A DNA stretch of 8,304 nucleotides, taken from positions 1-8,304 of the forward strand of contig SPBQ01000083.1 of the NCBI GenBank assembly GCA_004525875.1. The letters are read 5' to 3'. Position numbers and translations under genes: made by a program. Origin of the DNA: Myxococcales bacterium. GTDB taxonomy: Bacteria; Desulfobacterota_B; Binatia; UBA1149; SPBQ01. The notes under the pieces are model-generated. The model was not told where the DNA came from and did not search any database. It saw nothing but the letters and a program-made list of their open reading frames with translations. This document shows, one piece after another, positions 1 to 5,147 of the stretch; within the stretch, counting starts at the first letter, position 1; each line of letters opens with the position of its first letter.

Positions 1-122
1 GCCGCGGACGCGGCGCCATGTAAGAGGATCGAAGTCAGCAGTGCGACGGCCGATGCGGCCATCGGCACGAGCGCGCGGAGCAGCGGCCCCCACGATCTGC
101 GTCTGACTGGGGCGAACAGCAC
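1..122 (-). CDS. Start of an exported protein, cut by the left edge
   Basis: Only the first 40 codons are in the window. Read from a GTG at 122, they give a classic Sec signal peptide: a basic stretch (VRRRSWGP), a long hydrophobic core rich in Ala/Leu/Val, and an A-x-A type cleavage site (HGAASA) close to the window edge. A TGA lies directly before the GTG, so the start cannot be further upstream. An in-frame ATG at 62 would keep only the hydrophobic half and lose the basic region, so I prefer the GTG. No clear Shine-Dalgarno sequence precedes it. It follows the sulfatase-like gene by 102 bp on the same strand and has its own candidate -35 box. The mature protein is outside the window, so its function cannot be stated. 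Confidence 0.6.
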   Translation of the reverse strand, partial: MLFAPVRRRSWGPLLRALVPMAASAVALLTSILLHGAASA

Positions 123-130
123 TCAGCGCG

Positions 131-160
131 ACGTTACCAAAGCACCGTCGGTACTGTCAA
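131..160 (-). promoter_or_regulatory. Candidate sigma70-type promoter for the left-edge gene
   Basis: On the minus strand there is a perfect TTGACA at 160-155, followed after 18 bp by TAACGT (136-131), a weak -10 match. Transcription would begin about 7 bases on, near 124, which is essentially at the GTG start at 122. The -35 is convincing and the -10 is not, so the call is tentative. Confidence 0.35.
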
Positions 161-224
161 AGTCGTAGATTGCCGCGCCGAGAACGAGGTGGCGCTTTCG
201 GGACGAACCGCGACGTATTCCGGC

Positions 225-1589
225 TCAGTCGACGTAGCCGAGGGCCTTGAGCTGCCGGTCGATCTCGCGTTTCTCGGCCGCCACCGCGCCCACGGTCACG
301 GGCTGGCGCGGATGCTCCAACAGCCAGCGATCGAGGAGGGCTTGCAGCCGGGCGAGCTCGGCAGCGTCGGTGAGAGGCGTGCTCTCGAGCGGATCGCCGG
401 CCAGGTCGAACCACACAGCCTCGTCCTTCGTCACGAAGTGGACGAGCTTGGCATCAGCGGTGGTGAGGGAGCGTACGTGACCGTCGCCGCGCCCGGTGTC
501 GCCGTGCCGCGACGTCTCGCTCTGGACGGGGCCGAGCCCCAGCGGCGCTCCGCGGACGGCGGGCGCGAGCGATGGGCCAGGAAGCTGGTGGTCCGCGATT
601 CCAACCAGCTGCAGGATCGTGGGGCCGATCCCGACCGAGGCGGGTACCAGCTCGGCGATCCGTCGCGGCTCGTCGATTCCAGCGCCCGCGATGATGAGCG
701 GCACGTGCAGCACCTCACGATAGAGCGAGGAGAGGTGGAAGCACCGCCCATGCTCGAGGAACTCCTCGCCATGGTCCGAGGTGAAGACGATCAGCGTGTG
801 TTCGAGCAATCCGAGCTCGTCCATGCGCGCGAGAAGCTTCTCGACGTAGCGGTCGCCGCGGCGGATGGCAGCGTCGTACTCGTCGACGTAGCGACGCAGC
901 CTCGGGCCGGGCTTGCCCTTCTCGCACGCGCGACGGAAGCCCTTGCCGGGCGGCGCCCCGGTGAGCCCCATCGCCTCGCGCGCGATCGGATCCGAGTGGT
1001 AGGGCGTGTGCGGGTCATAGCCGTGGAAGAACACGAAGAGCTTCTCGTCGCGGTTCTGCTCCAGCCACCAGCCGAGCTCCTCCATGCTGTTGCGGTACAG
1101 CCGCCCGTTGGTGCGGTACAGATCGAAGCCGCGGTCGAAGCCGAACGCCGGCGAGACGTTCACGCCGCCGGTGAAGGCCGCCGTCGTGTAGCCGTGGTCG
1201 CCGAGCGTGGAGGCGAGTGTCGGGACGTCATCGGCAAGCCGCCCACGGTTGACGAGTGCGATGAAGCCGTGCTCGGCCGGATAGAGGCCGGTGAACATCG
1301 ACATGTGGGCAGGCCGCGTCCACGACGACTGGCTGATCGCGTTCTCGAACACGACGCCGCGCGCGGCCAGAGCATCGATGGTGGGCGTGGTCGGGCGTTC
1401 GTAGCCGTAGGCGCCGACGTGGTCGGCGCGCAGCGTGTCCATCGAGATGAGCAGGACGTTGCAGTCGGGGCACACCGTGTCGCGCGGCCGGTCGCGGTCC
1501 GCCCGCTCGGCGTGATCGCAGCCGCTGGCGACGTGGAGAGCGCCGACGACCGCGATGAGGAGCGCTGGCCACCCGATCATGCGGGTCAT
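225..1589 (-). CDS. Sulfatase-fold (alkaline phosphatase superfamily) lipoprotein hydrolase with Thr at the nucleophile position
   Basis: This 454-residue protein has the sulfatase/alkaline phosphatase superfamily fold. The N-terminus is a lipoprotein signal: hydrophobic residues 5-22, then VASGC with Cys24 as the probable lipidated residue, so it is likely exported and membrane-tethered. Metal-site segments are visible: LLISMDTLRADH with Asp51, and FTSDHGEE with Asp272-His273. HGYDPHTPY near 189-197 supplies further conserved His residues, and the tail LKALGYVD is typical of the family. The segment that normally holds the formylglycine signature C-x-P-x-R reads SSWTRPAHMSMFTG. Thr91 therefore takes the Cys position and His95 the Arg position, so it cannot form formylglycine there. 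A Thr nucleophile is known in this superfamily for LtaS- and EptA-type transferases and for NPP phosphodiesterases, so the substrate may be a phosphoester rather than a sulfate ester. Met1 is chosen because GAAGG sits 9 bases before it. A 27-codon ORF ends 4 bp upstream. The substrate is unknown. Confidence 0.93.
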   Translation of the reverse strand: MTRMIGWPALLIAVVGALHVASGCDHAERADRDRPRDTVCPDCNVLLISMDTLRADHVGAYGYERPTTPTIDALAARGVVFENAISQSSWTRPAHMSMFTGLYPAEHGFIALVNRGRLADDVPTLASTLGDHGYTTAAFTGGVNVSPAFGFDRGFDLYRTNGRLYRNSMEELGWWLEQNRDEKLFVFFHGYDPHTPYHSDPIAREAMGLTGAPPGKGFRRACEKGKPGPRLRRYVDEYDAAIRRGDRYVEKLLARMDELGLLEHTLIVFTSDHGEEFLEHGRCFHLSSLYREVLHVPLIIAGAGIDEPRRIAELVPASVGIGPTILQLVGIADHQLPGPSLAPAVRGAPLGLGPVQSETSRHGDTGRGDGHVRSLTTADAKLVHFVTKDEAVWFDLAGDPLESTPLTDAAELARLQALLDRWLLEHPRQPVTVGAVAAEKREIDRQLKALGYVD

Positions 1590-1593
1590 CAGC

Positions 1594-1677
1594 TCACACC
1601 TTCGTGGGCGTGCGCATCACGACGTTCCGCTCCATCGTCATGTCCTCGATCGCGTAGCGGACGCTGTCGCTCCTCAA
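1594..1677 (-). other. 27-codon ORF or gene-tail remnant directly upstream of the sulfatase-like gene
   Basis: From a TTG at 1677 to a TGA at 1594-1596 the minus strand encodes a 27-residue peptide containing RYAIEDMTMERNVV and ending RTPTKV. The composition looks protein-like (GC-rich third positions, mixed acidic, hydrophobic and aromatic residues) and unlike the Arg/Ser-rich shadow frames. The frame is closed upstream by TGA at 1687-1689 and has no ATG at its beginning. The TGA is followed by 4 bases and then the ATG of the sulfatase-like gene, and the GAAGG ribosome site of that gene lies inside the last codons of this ORF. It could be the surviving C-terminus of a lost upstream gene, or a small leader ORF translationally coupled to the next gene. 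I do not recognise the family. Confidence 0.35.
1599..1603 (-). promoter_or_regulatory. Ribosome binding site of the sulfatase-like gene
   Basis: GAAGG lies 9 bases before the ATG at 1589, which decides for Met1 over the in-frame Met4. The site lies within the last codons of the small upstream ORF, an arrangement that would allow translational coupling. Confidence 0.6.
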
Positions 1678-1770
1678 TACCTGGTTTCACCCGTATCATG
1701 GCACTGTCACTTCAACGGTCACGTCGGCAGACTGCGTCGATGAACATCGGATCGCTTCGCTATCGCAAAC

Positions 1771-1794
1771 ATCGGTTCCGCAATCGGTTCCGCA
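1771..1794. repeat. Perfect 12-bp tandem duplication (two copies)
   Basis: ATCGGTTCCGCA occurs twice back to back at 1771-1782 and 1783-1794. It lies in non-coding sequence between two gene remnants and looks like a recent slippage duplication. Confidence 0.85.
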
Positions 1795-1824
1795 TGAGAG
1801 GGCTCGCAACCTCCTAGCTCACAA

Positions 1825-1887
1825 TTCGTGCCTTACCGGACGTTCAGCCCGCGGCCGAAAACGCGCCCGATACCGACTGTCCGTCGG
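1825..1887 (+). repeat. 63-bp diverged direct repeat, copy 1
   Basis: This segment aligns without gaps to 3422-3484: by eye 49 of 63 bases match, and most differences are transitions. Shared blocks include TTCGTGCCT, CGGACGT, GGCCGAAA, CGCGCC and TCCGTCG. On the minus strand both copies can be read in one frame that keeps TDSR..ARFRP and ends RHEL, but the differences are not clearly concentrated at third codon positions, so a coding origin is unproven. It lies in the gap downstream of the M23 peptidase gene, while copy 2 lies upstream. Confidence 0.6.
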
Positions 1888-1909
1888 TCCGGGGTTCTTC
1901 AACGGACCG

Positions 1910-2049
1910 CTAGCTCAACGGCTCTTCGATCAGCGCGCGGAAGTCGTCGCGGTTGCACTCGAGGATACCGACTGCGGCAGCGTCCTTCGTGCCGGTGGCT
2001 TGAGCCAGGCTTGAGCCAGGATGGACGGCGTTGGGCCGGCGAGGGCGAT
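1910..2049 (-). pseudogene. C-terminal fragment of an unrecognised gene, frame-broken by an 11-bp duplication
   Basis: Downstream of the peptidase stop the minus strand reads TKDAAAVGILECNRDDF and ends EEPLS before a TAG at 1910-1912, with codon use like the real genes here. Upstream of position 2020 this frame turns into Arg/Pro-rich sequence. If one copy of the 11-bp tandem duplication at 1999-2020 is removed, the frame instead continues smoothly into IALAGPTPSILAQATGTKD, giving 42 protein-like residues from 2049 to the stop. The remnant has no start codon, and in the repaired frame a TAG at 2050-2052 closes it just after the peptidase TAA. I therefore read it as the tail of a lost gene whose remaining part has begun to decay. 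I do not recognise the family. Confidence 0.55.
1999..2020. repeat. Perfect 11-bp tandem duplication (two copies)
   Basis: CTTGAGCCAGG occurs at 1999-2009 and again at 2010-2020. The unit is not a multiple of three, and it separates the two frames of the gene remnant on the minus strand. That makes it the probable frameshifting event. Confidence 0.85.
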
Positions 2050-2053
2050 CTAC

Positions 2054-3088
2054 TTATCTCCCGGCCGTGTCGTCGAGCATCTTCTCGAAGGCTGCGACGT
2101 CGCGCCGCAGCGCCGCCGCCTGGTCGGCATCTAGCGAGCGCCGAACAGTGCCGTGGTATTCGAGAGGATCGATGGTCTTGTCGCCGCGGTCGAGCTGGTA
2201 ATGCAGGTGCGGCGCTGTCGAGTGCCCGGTGTTGCCGGTGAGCGCGATCACCTGGCCGACACGGACCCGATCGCCCTGCTTCACACGGTTCTCGTTGAGA
2301 TGCAGGAACTTGGCGATCACGCCGTCGTCGTAACGGATCTCGATGCAGTTGCCGTTCGCCTTCCAGTTCCAGTTTGCGCGGGTCACCGTCCCCGCGCGGG
2401 GCGCGGTGACCTCGGTCCCCACGGGCGTCTTGAAGTCCATGCCTTTGTGCGTCGGACGGTCCTTCAGCAAGCTGGTGACCTGCTCGTACTGCGCGATGGG
2501 ACCGTCCTTCAGGCGAAGGGGCACCTCGGTCCCGTCGAGATGCCAGTAGCTCGGAAAGGGATCACCCGGGGCCTGCCAGCGGTAGGTGGTCAGGGTCCGG
2601 CCGAGCTTGCTCGAGTGCAGGGCGGCCGCCGCGATCTCGGGCAGCCCATCGGGTCCTTTGCGCCAAACGACGGCGATGGTGTCGCCTGCAAGGAGGTCCC
2701 GCCTCATGTCCAGGTCCCAGACGAAGAGGCGGCTGAACACGCTGGTCAGCGCATCTCCGTCCTCGTCGGCCTCGCGCTGGAAGGTGCGGGCCAGGGAATG
2801 CTCCACCTTGCCGCTGATGACCGTCCACTCCACTGCCGACGCGTCGCCGGGTATCGGTTCGCCAGGAGCGGGTTGCCCGACCGCTTCGAGGGCGGCGTCG
2901 GACGTCGGCTGCGCCCCTTGGGCCGGAGCATCCTCGACGGTGGAAGCCGGATCCGGGGTTTCGGCGGTCGAAACGCCTTGGGGCTCTTCCGACGGGCCGC
3001 GGCGCAGCAGCAGCACGACGTTCAGGGCAAGCGAACACGCCAGAACGATGTAGAGAAGCGACGTCTTCTTCAGGGATGAATCAGGCAT
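2054..3088 (-). CDS. Membrane-anchored M23 (LytM/MepM-like) peptidoglycan endopeptidase
   Basis: This 344-residue zinc metallopeptidase is expected to cut peptide cross-links in peptidoglycan from the outer face of the inner membrane. Residues 7-28 form one hydrophobic segment after a KK, best read as an uncleaved anchor. A low-complexity Pro/Ala/Glu linker follows to about 85. Residues 92-145 (SGKVEHSL... to FVWDLDMRRDLLAGD) resemble the domain that precedes the catalytic part in MepM/YebA and Csd3 proteins. The M23 core is at about 210-310: HKGMD gives His214 and Asp218, HLHYQ gives His294 and His296, and FLHLN adds His263. All zinc and catalytic positions are present, so it should be active. 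Such enzymes insert new wall material or split cells. AGAGG 6 bases before the ATG supports the start. It stands alone between two long gaps, with a pair of diverged 63-bp repeats on either side. Confidence 0.95.
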   Translation of the reverse strand: MPDSSLKKTSLLYIVLACSLALNVVLLLRRGPSEEPQGVSTAETPDPASTVEDAPAQGAQPTSDAALEAVGQPAPGEPIPGDASAVEWTVISGKVEHSLARTFQREADEDGDALTSVFSRLFVWDLDMRRDLLAGDTIAVVWRKGPDGLPEIAAAALHSSKLGRTLTTYRWQAPGDPFPSYWHLDGTEVPLRLKDGPIAQYEQVTSLLKDRPTHKGMDFKTPVGTEVTAPRAGTVTRANWNWKANGNCIEIRYDDGVIAKFLHLNENRVKQGDRVRVGQVIALTGNTGHSTAPHLHYQLDRGDKTIDPLEYHGTVRRSLDADQAAALRRDVAAFEKMLDDTAGR

Positions 3089-3094
3089 CGGAAG

Positions 3095-3099
3095 CCTCT
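3095..3099 (-). promoter_or_regulatory. Ribosome binding site of the M23 peptidase gene
   Basis: AGAGG lies 6 bases before the ATG at 3088. No other in-frame start has a comparable site. Confidence 0.55.
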
Positions 3100-3421
3100 G
3101 CTAGGACGCGCAGAAAAAAAGAAGCGAGCCTGCCGGTCCCAACGATTTCGACGACCTACAGTCGCTGAGTTTGAGTAACGAGAGCAGGTCCAAGCGCTGG
3201 CGGGTCGCTCCTCGCCCCTGGCGGCGAGTTCCTGGGCAACGTTCTCGTTTGGGTACGTGCGTGGCATGGCGTAGGTGGGCACGGCCGGAGTCGGTCGAGA
3301 CGGCCGCATCGCTGACGCTCGCTAGCGTTACGTAATCGCGTGTTTCAGGTCAAGTGGCTGTCGGTGGTCTGCCGGCCGGTCGCTGGCATTGACACTGCCA
3401 CTCTTACACCCAGCAATTCAG

Positions 3422-3484
3422 TTCGTGCCTCGTCGGACGTCCGGCCGCCGGCCGAAATCGCGCCTCATGCCGGCTATCCGTCGC
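3422..3484 (+). repeat. 63-bp diverged direct repeat, copy 2
   Basis: This copy has the same orientation as 1825-1887 and aligns with it without gaps. It sits about 330 bp upstream of the peptidase start, so the two copies bracket that gene and the gene remnant behind it. Sequence similarity does not extend clearly beyond the 63 bp on either side. Confidence 0.6.
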
Positions 3485-3536
3485 CTGTCCACGAAACGAC
3501 GGCGATCGTGATGCTCACTCCATGAATACCGCATCC

Positions 3537-3552
3537 GATGGATCGTTCCATC
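3537..3552. repeat. Short inverted repeat, possible operator or weak hairpin
   Basis: GATGGA-TCGT-TCCATC is a perfect 6-bp inverted repeat with a 4-base centre, about 100 bp past the patatin stop. No U-run follows, so it is not a classical terminator. A regulator binding site or part of a 3' hairpin is possible. Confidence 0.35.
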
Positions 3553-3600
3553 CGTGGGACCTCCTCCCGTTGACGGTCGTTGCGTGTCCAGCGCGAGGAT

Positions 3601-3618
3601 CTCCGATGTGCTTCGGAG
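3601..3618. repeat. Short inverted repeat just past the patatin stop
   Basis: CTCCGA-TGTGCT-TCGGAG forms a 6-bp stem with a 6-base loop, starting 33 bp beyond the patatin-like stop codon. It could stabilise the 3' end of that mRNA. There is no T-run on either side, so intrinsic termination is unlikely. Confidence 0.35.
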
Positions 3619-3650
3619 GCACCACGTCTGCCCGTGCGCTCGGAAACCGA

Positions 3651-5012
3651 TCAGCGCAGCGCTCGTAGCAGCTCCTGGAAGTCCGGCGACGCCATCAGCA
3701 GTTCGCGGCCGGCGGCAATCAGCTGGTCGACGTCGCCGTCGCTGAGCTTGAAGCTGGTCGGAATCGACTTCAGCGCTCGCCGCTCCTTCTCGTCCTCGAC
3801 GTTGTCGAAGCTGACCTCGACCATGTGGGCTGCCGTGTCCACGCCCGCGCGCCTCGCCTCGTACGCCCAGAGCTCCATCGCCTCGCGCACCAGGACGAGC
3901 GTCTCGAAGTTGTAGCGACGAATCTGCGAGCCGGACACCGCGTTCATCACCGCGGCGAACGACGGTGCGGCCGCGCTCAGGTCGAGCTTGCTCGGCGGAT
4001 CGGTCTCGGCGTTGACCGAGATGATGACGAGCTGGGGAGGGATGTCGGCGCTCATCAGCTTGGCGAGCTCTACCAGTCCGCCGGCCGCCGAGACCGTGTC
4101 GAGGGCGGCGCGAAGTCCGAGATTGTCCGAGATGCCGCCGTCGATGAGGTGGAGGTAGCGCTTGTTCGAGTCGCCGAGGCCGGCGAATCCGGCCACGGCC
4201 CGGTAGCGACGCGGGTCGGTGCGGCGTGTGGCGAGACCATCGCGCATGACCTCCGGCAGCTCGAAGCCGCACGCCCCGGCATAGTTGCGCAGGCTCACGG
4301 GCGAGAGCAGCCCCGGGACGGCGGAGGACGCCGCGACCGCGGACGCCACGGGCAGTGAGCCCAGATCCGAGCAGATCACGTCGAAGTAGCCCTGGTTGAA
4401 GACGAAGCGTTCGCCGGAAGACAGGTCGGTCGCATTGACGTAGACCCTGGGGCCCCGCGCTTGCAGCAGGGTGTCGAACGTTGCCTGGTCGAACACGGTC
4501 TTGTCGTAGATCGTCTTGGCGATGTCGCTGCGGCTGAGCCACGGGGTCATCAGCGCGATGAGGTTCCATGGCATCAGAATCTTACTCACGAGGGTTCCCT
4601 GGATGTTGCGTCGCAGGAAGCGCGGCTCGAACTCCTCGAAGATGCGGTCGCCGAACAGCCCGTAGTATGTCGCCGGAAAGCTTCCGCCCGAGACCCCGCT
4701 CACCGTGTCGACCTCGTCGATCAGCCGCACGCGCTTGCCGTCGATCACGACCGCGGTGTCGCGCAGCGCGGCCAGCACGCCGTAGGCTAGCGCGGCCGCC
4801 CGCGTGCCGCCGCCCGAGAACGCGAGATACAGAGTGATCCCGCCCCGAGCGCGAAACGCGTCGGAATTACTCGGGCGGTAGCCGTAGGAGGGGGTCGCGT
4901 GGGCGATCGGCCGGTTGACCGTACCCGTGTATAAACAGCCGGGTATCAGGCTTGCGGCGAGCGGAAGCGCGATGAGCCTCGCGAGGGGGCCGCGACGCTG
5001 TCGTCGGTTCAT
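3651..5012 (-). CDS. Patatin-like phospholipase, probable lipoprotein
   Basis: This 453-residue protein has a complete patatin catalytic core, the Ser-Asp dyad fold that hydrolyses acyl esters of phospholipids or related lipids. After a basic start (MNRRQRRG) and a hydrophobic stretch comes SLIPGC with Cys26. This resembles a lipobox, although Pro at -2 is unusual, so export with lipid attachment is likely but not certain. The oxyanion segment SGGGTR is at 66-71, the nucleophile elbow G-V-S-G-G has Ser108, and the catalytic Asp is in IDGGISDN (Asp291). About 160 residues follow the Asp, ending in a charged helical tail. The ATG at 5012 has no Shine-Dalgarno sequence but has a promoter-like element 7 bases away, suggesting leaderless translation. 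It lies 135 bp downstream of the Cys-rich protein gene. Its substrate is unknown; bacterial patatins include toxins and housekeeping lipases, and nothing here points to a toxin. Confidence 0.93.
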   Translation of the reverse strand: MNRRQRRGPLARLIALPLAASLIPGCLYTGTVNRPIAHATPSYGYRPSNSDAFRARGGITLYLAFSGGGTRAAALAYGVLAALRDTAVVIDGKRVRLIDEVDTVSGVSGGSFPATYYGLFGDRIFEEFEPRFLRRNIQGTLVSKILMPWNLIALMTPWLSRSDIAKTIYDKTVFDQATFDTLLQARGPRVYVNATDLSSGERFVFNQGYFDVICSDLGSLPVASAVAASSAVPGLLSPVSLRNYAGACGFELPEVMRDGLATRRTDPRRYRAVAGFAGLGDSNKRYLHLIDGGISDNLGLRAALDTVSAAGGLVELAKLMSADIPPQLVIISVNAETDPPSKLDLSAAAPSFAAVMNAVSGSQIRRYNFETLVLVREAMELWAYEARRAGVDTAAHMVEVSFDNVEDEKERRALKSIPTSFKLSDGDVDQLIAAGRELLMASPDFQELLRALR

Positions 5013-5019
5013 GAAGCCG

Positions 5020-5047
5020 AATCTACACGGCCGGCGTCTTTTGGCAA
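5020..5047 (-). promoter_or_regulatory. Candidate promoter giving a leaderless patatin mRNA
   Basis: On the minus strand TTGCCA (5047-5042, five of six consensus bases) is followed after 16 bp by TAGATT (5025-5020, four of six). Only 7 bases separate the -10 box from the ATG at 5012, so transcription would start at or next to the start codon. The absence of a ribosome binding site fits this. Confidence 0.45.
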
Positions 5048-5147
5048 CTAGCTCCGCGCAGTCGCAGTGCTGCGTGGCGAGGAGCTGTGGCCGCCGGTCG
5101 TTGCGTTGACGGAACGCTCGCCGACGTAGCTTCGAGGCCAGGACCGC

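Larger units (their letters stand above)
1590..2053. other. Decayed stretch between the peptidase and sulfatase-like genes
   Basis: These 464 bp hold no intact gene. From right to left they contain a gene tail broken by an 11-bp duplication (1910-2049), one copy of a 63-bp diverged repeat (1825-1887), a perfect 12-bp tandem duplication (1771-1794), and the 27-codon ORF (1594-1677). An AGGAGG at 1810-1815 on the minus strand precedes only an 11-codon ORF at a spacing of 14 bases and is probably accidental. I found no convincing promoter or hairpin terminator. Confidence 0.5.
3089..3650. other. Gene-free stretch between the patatin-like and peptidase genes
   Basis: These 562 bp carry no ORF I can support. 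The stretch should hold the 3' end of the patatin transcript and the promoter of the peptidase gene, but I see no strong -35/-10 pair. It contains two small inverted repeats just downstream of the patatin stop (3601-3618 and 3537-3552), one copy of the 63-bp repeat (3422-3484) and a run of seven T on the minus strand (3120-3114) with no hairpin before it. A 79-codon ORF at 3070-3309 overlaps the peptidase start in another frame and has no family resemblance. Confidence 0.55.

Noticed and set aside
189..1817. A 542-codon open frame on the plus strand
   Set aside because: It lies opposite the sulfatase-like gene, whose motifs are unmistakable. Its translation is Arg/Val/Ala-rich with no family resemblance, as expected for a mirror frame in GC-rich DNA.
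1780..1830. AGGAGG on the minus strand at 1810-1815 as a ribosome site for a small gene
   Set aside because: The nearest ATG (1795) is 14 bases away and opens only an 11-codon frame rich in Arg.
1895..1945. A tRNA-like D-arm (CTAGCTCAACGG)
   Set aside because: No matching GAGC half of the D-stem, no T-loop (GGTTCGA-like) at the right distance and no pairing acceptor stem. The segment also overlaps the coding-like gene tail.
1828..2241. A 137-codon plus-strand ORF across the decayed stretch
   Set aside because: Arg/Ser/Pro-rich throughout, running opposite the peptidase C-terminus. No motif or start signal supports it.
3105..3160. Seven T on the minus strand as an intrinsic terminator
   Set aside because: No GC-rich hairpin immediately precedes the T-run; only a 4-bp stem further away. 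It lies just upstream of the peptidase ribosome site, where a terminator would make little sense.
3070..3309. A 79-codon minus-strand ORF ahead of the peptidase gene
   Set aside because: It overlaps the peptidase start in another frame, has no ribosome site that I can see, and has a composition unlike the real genes here.
3418..4569. A 383-codon minus-strand frame overlapping the patatin-like gene
   Set aside because: It is a shifted frame of the patatin gene with an Arg/Pro-rich translation. The part beyond the patatin stop (3418-3650) shows no recognisable domain.
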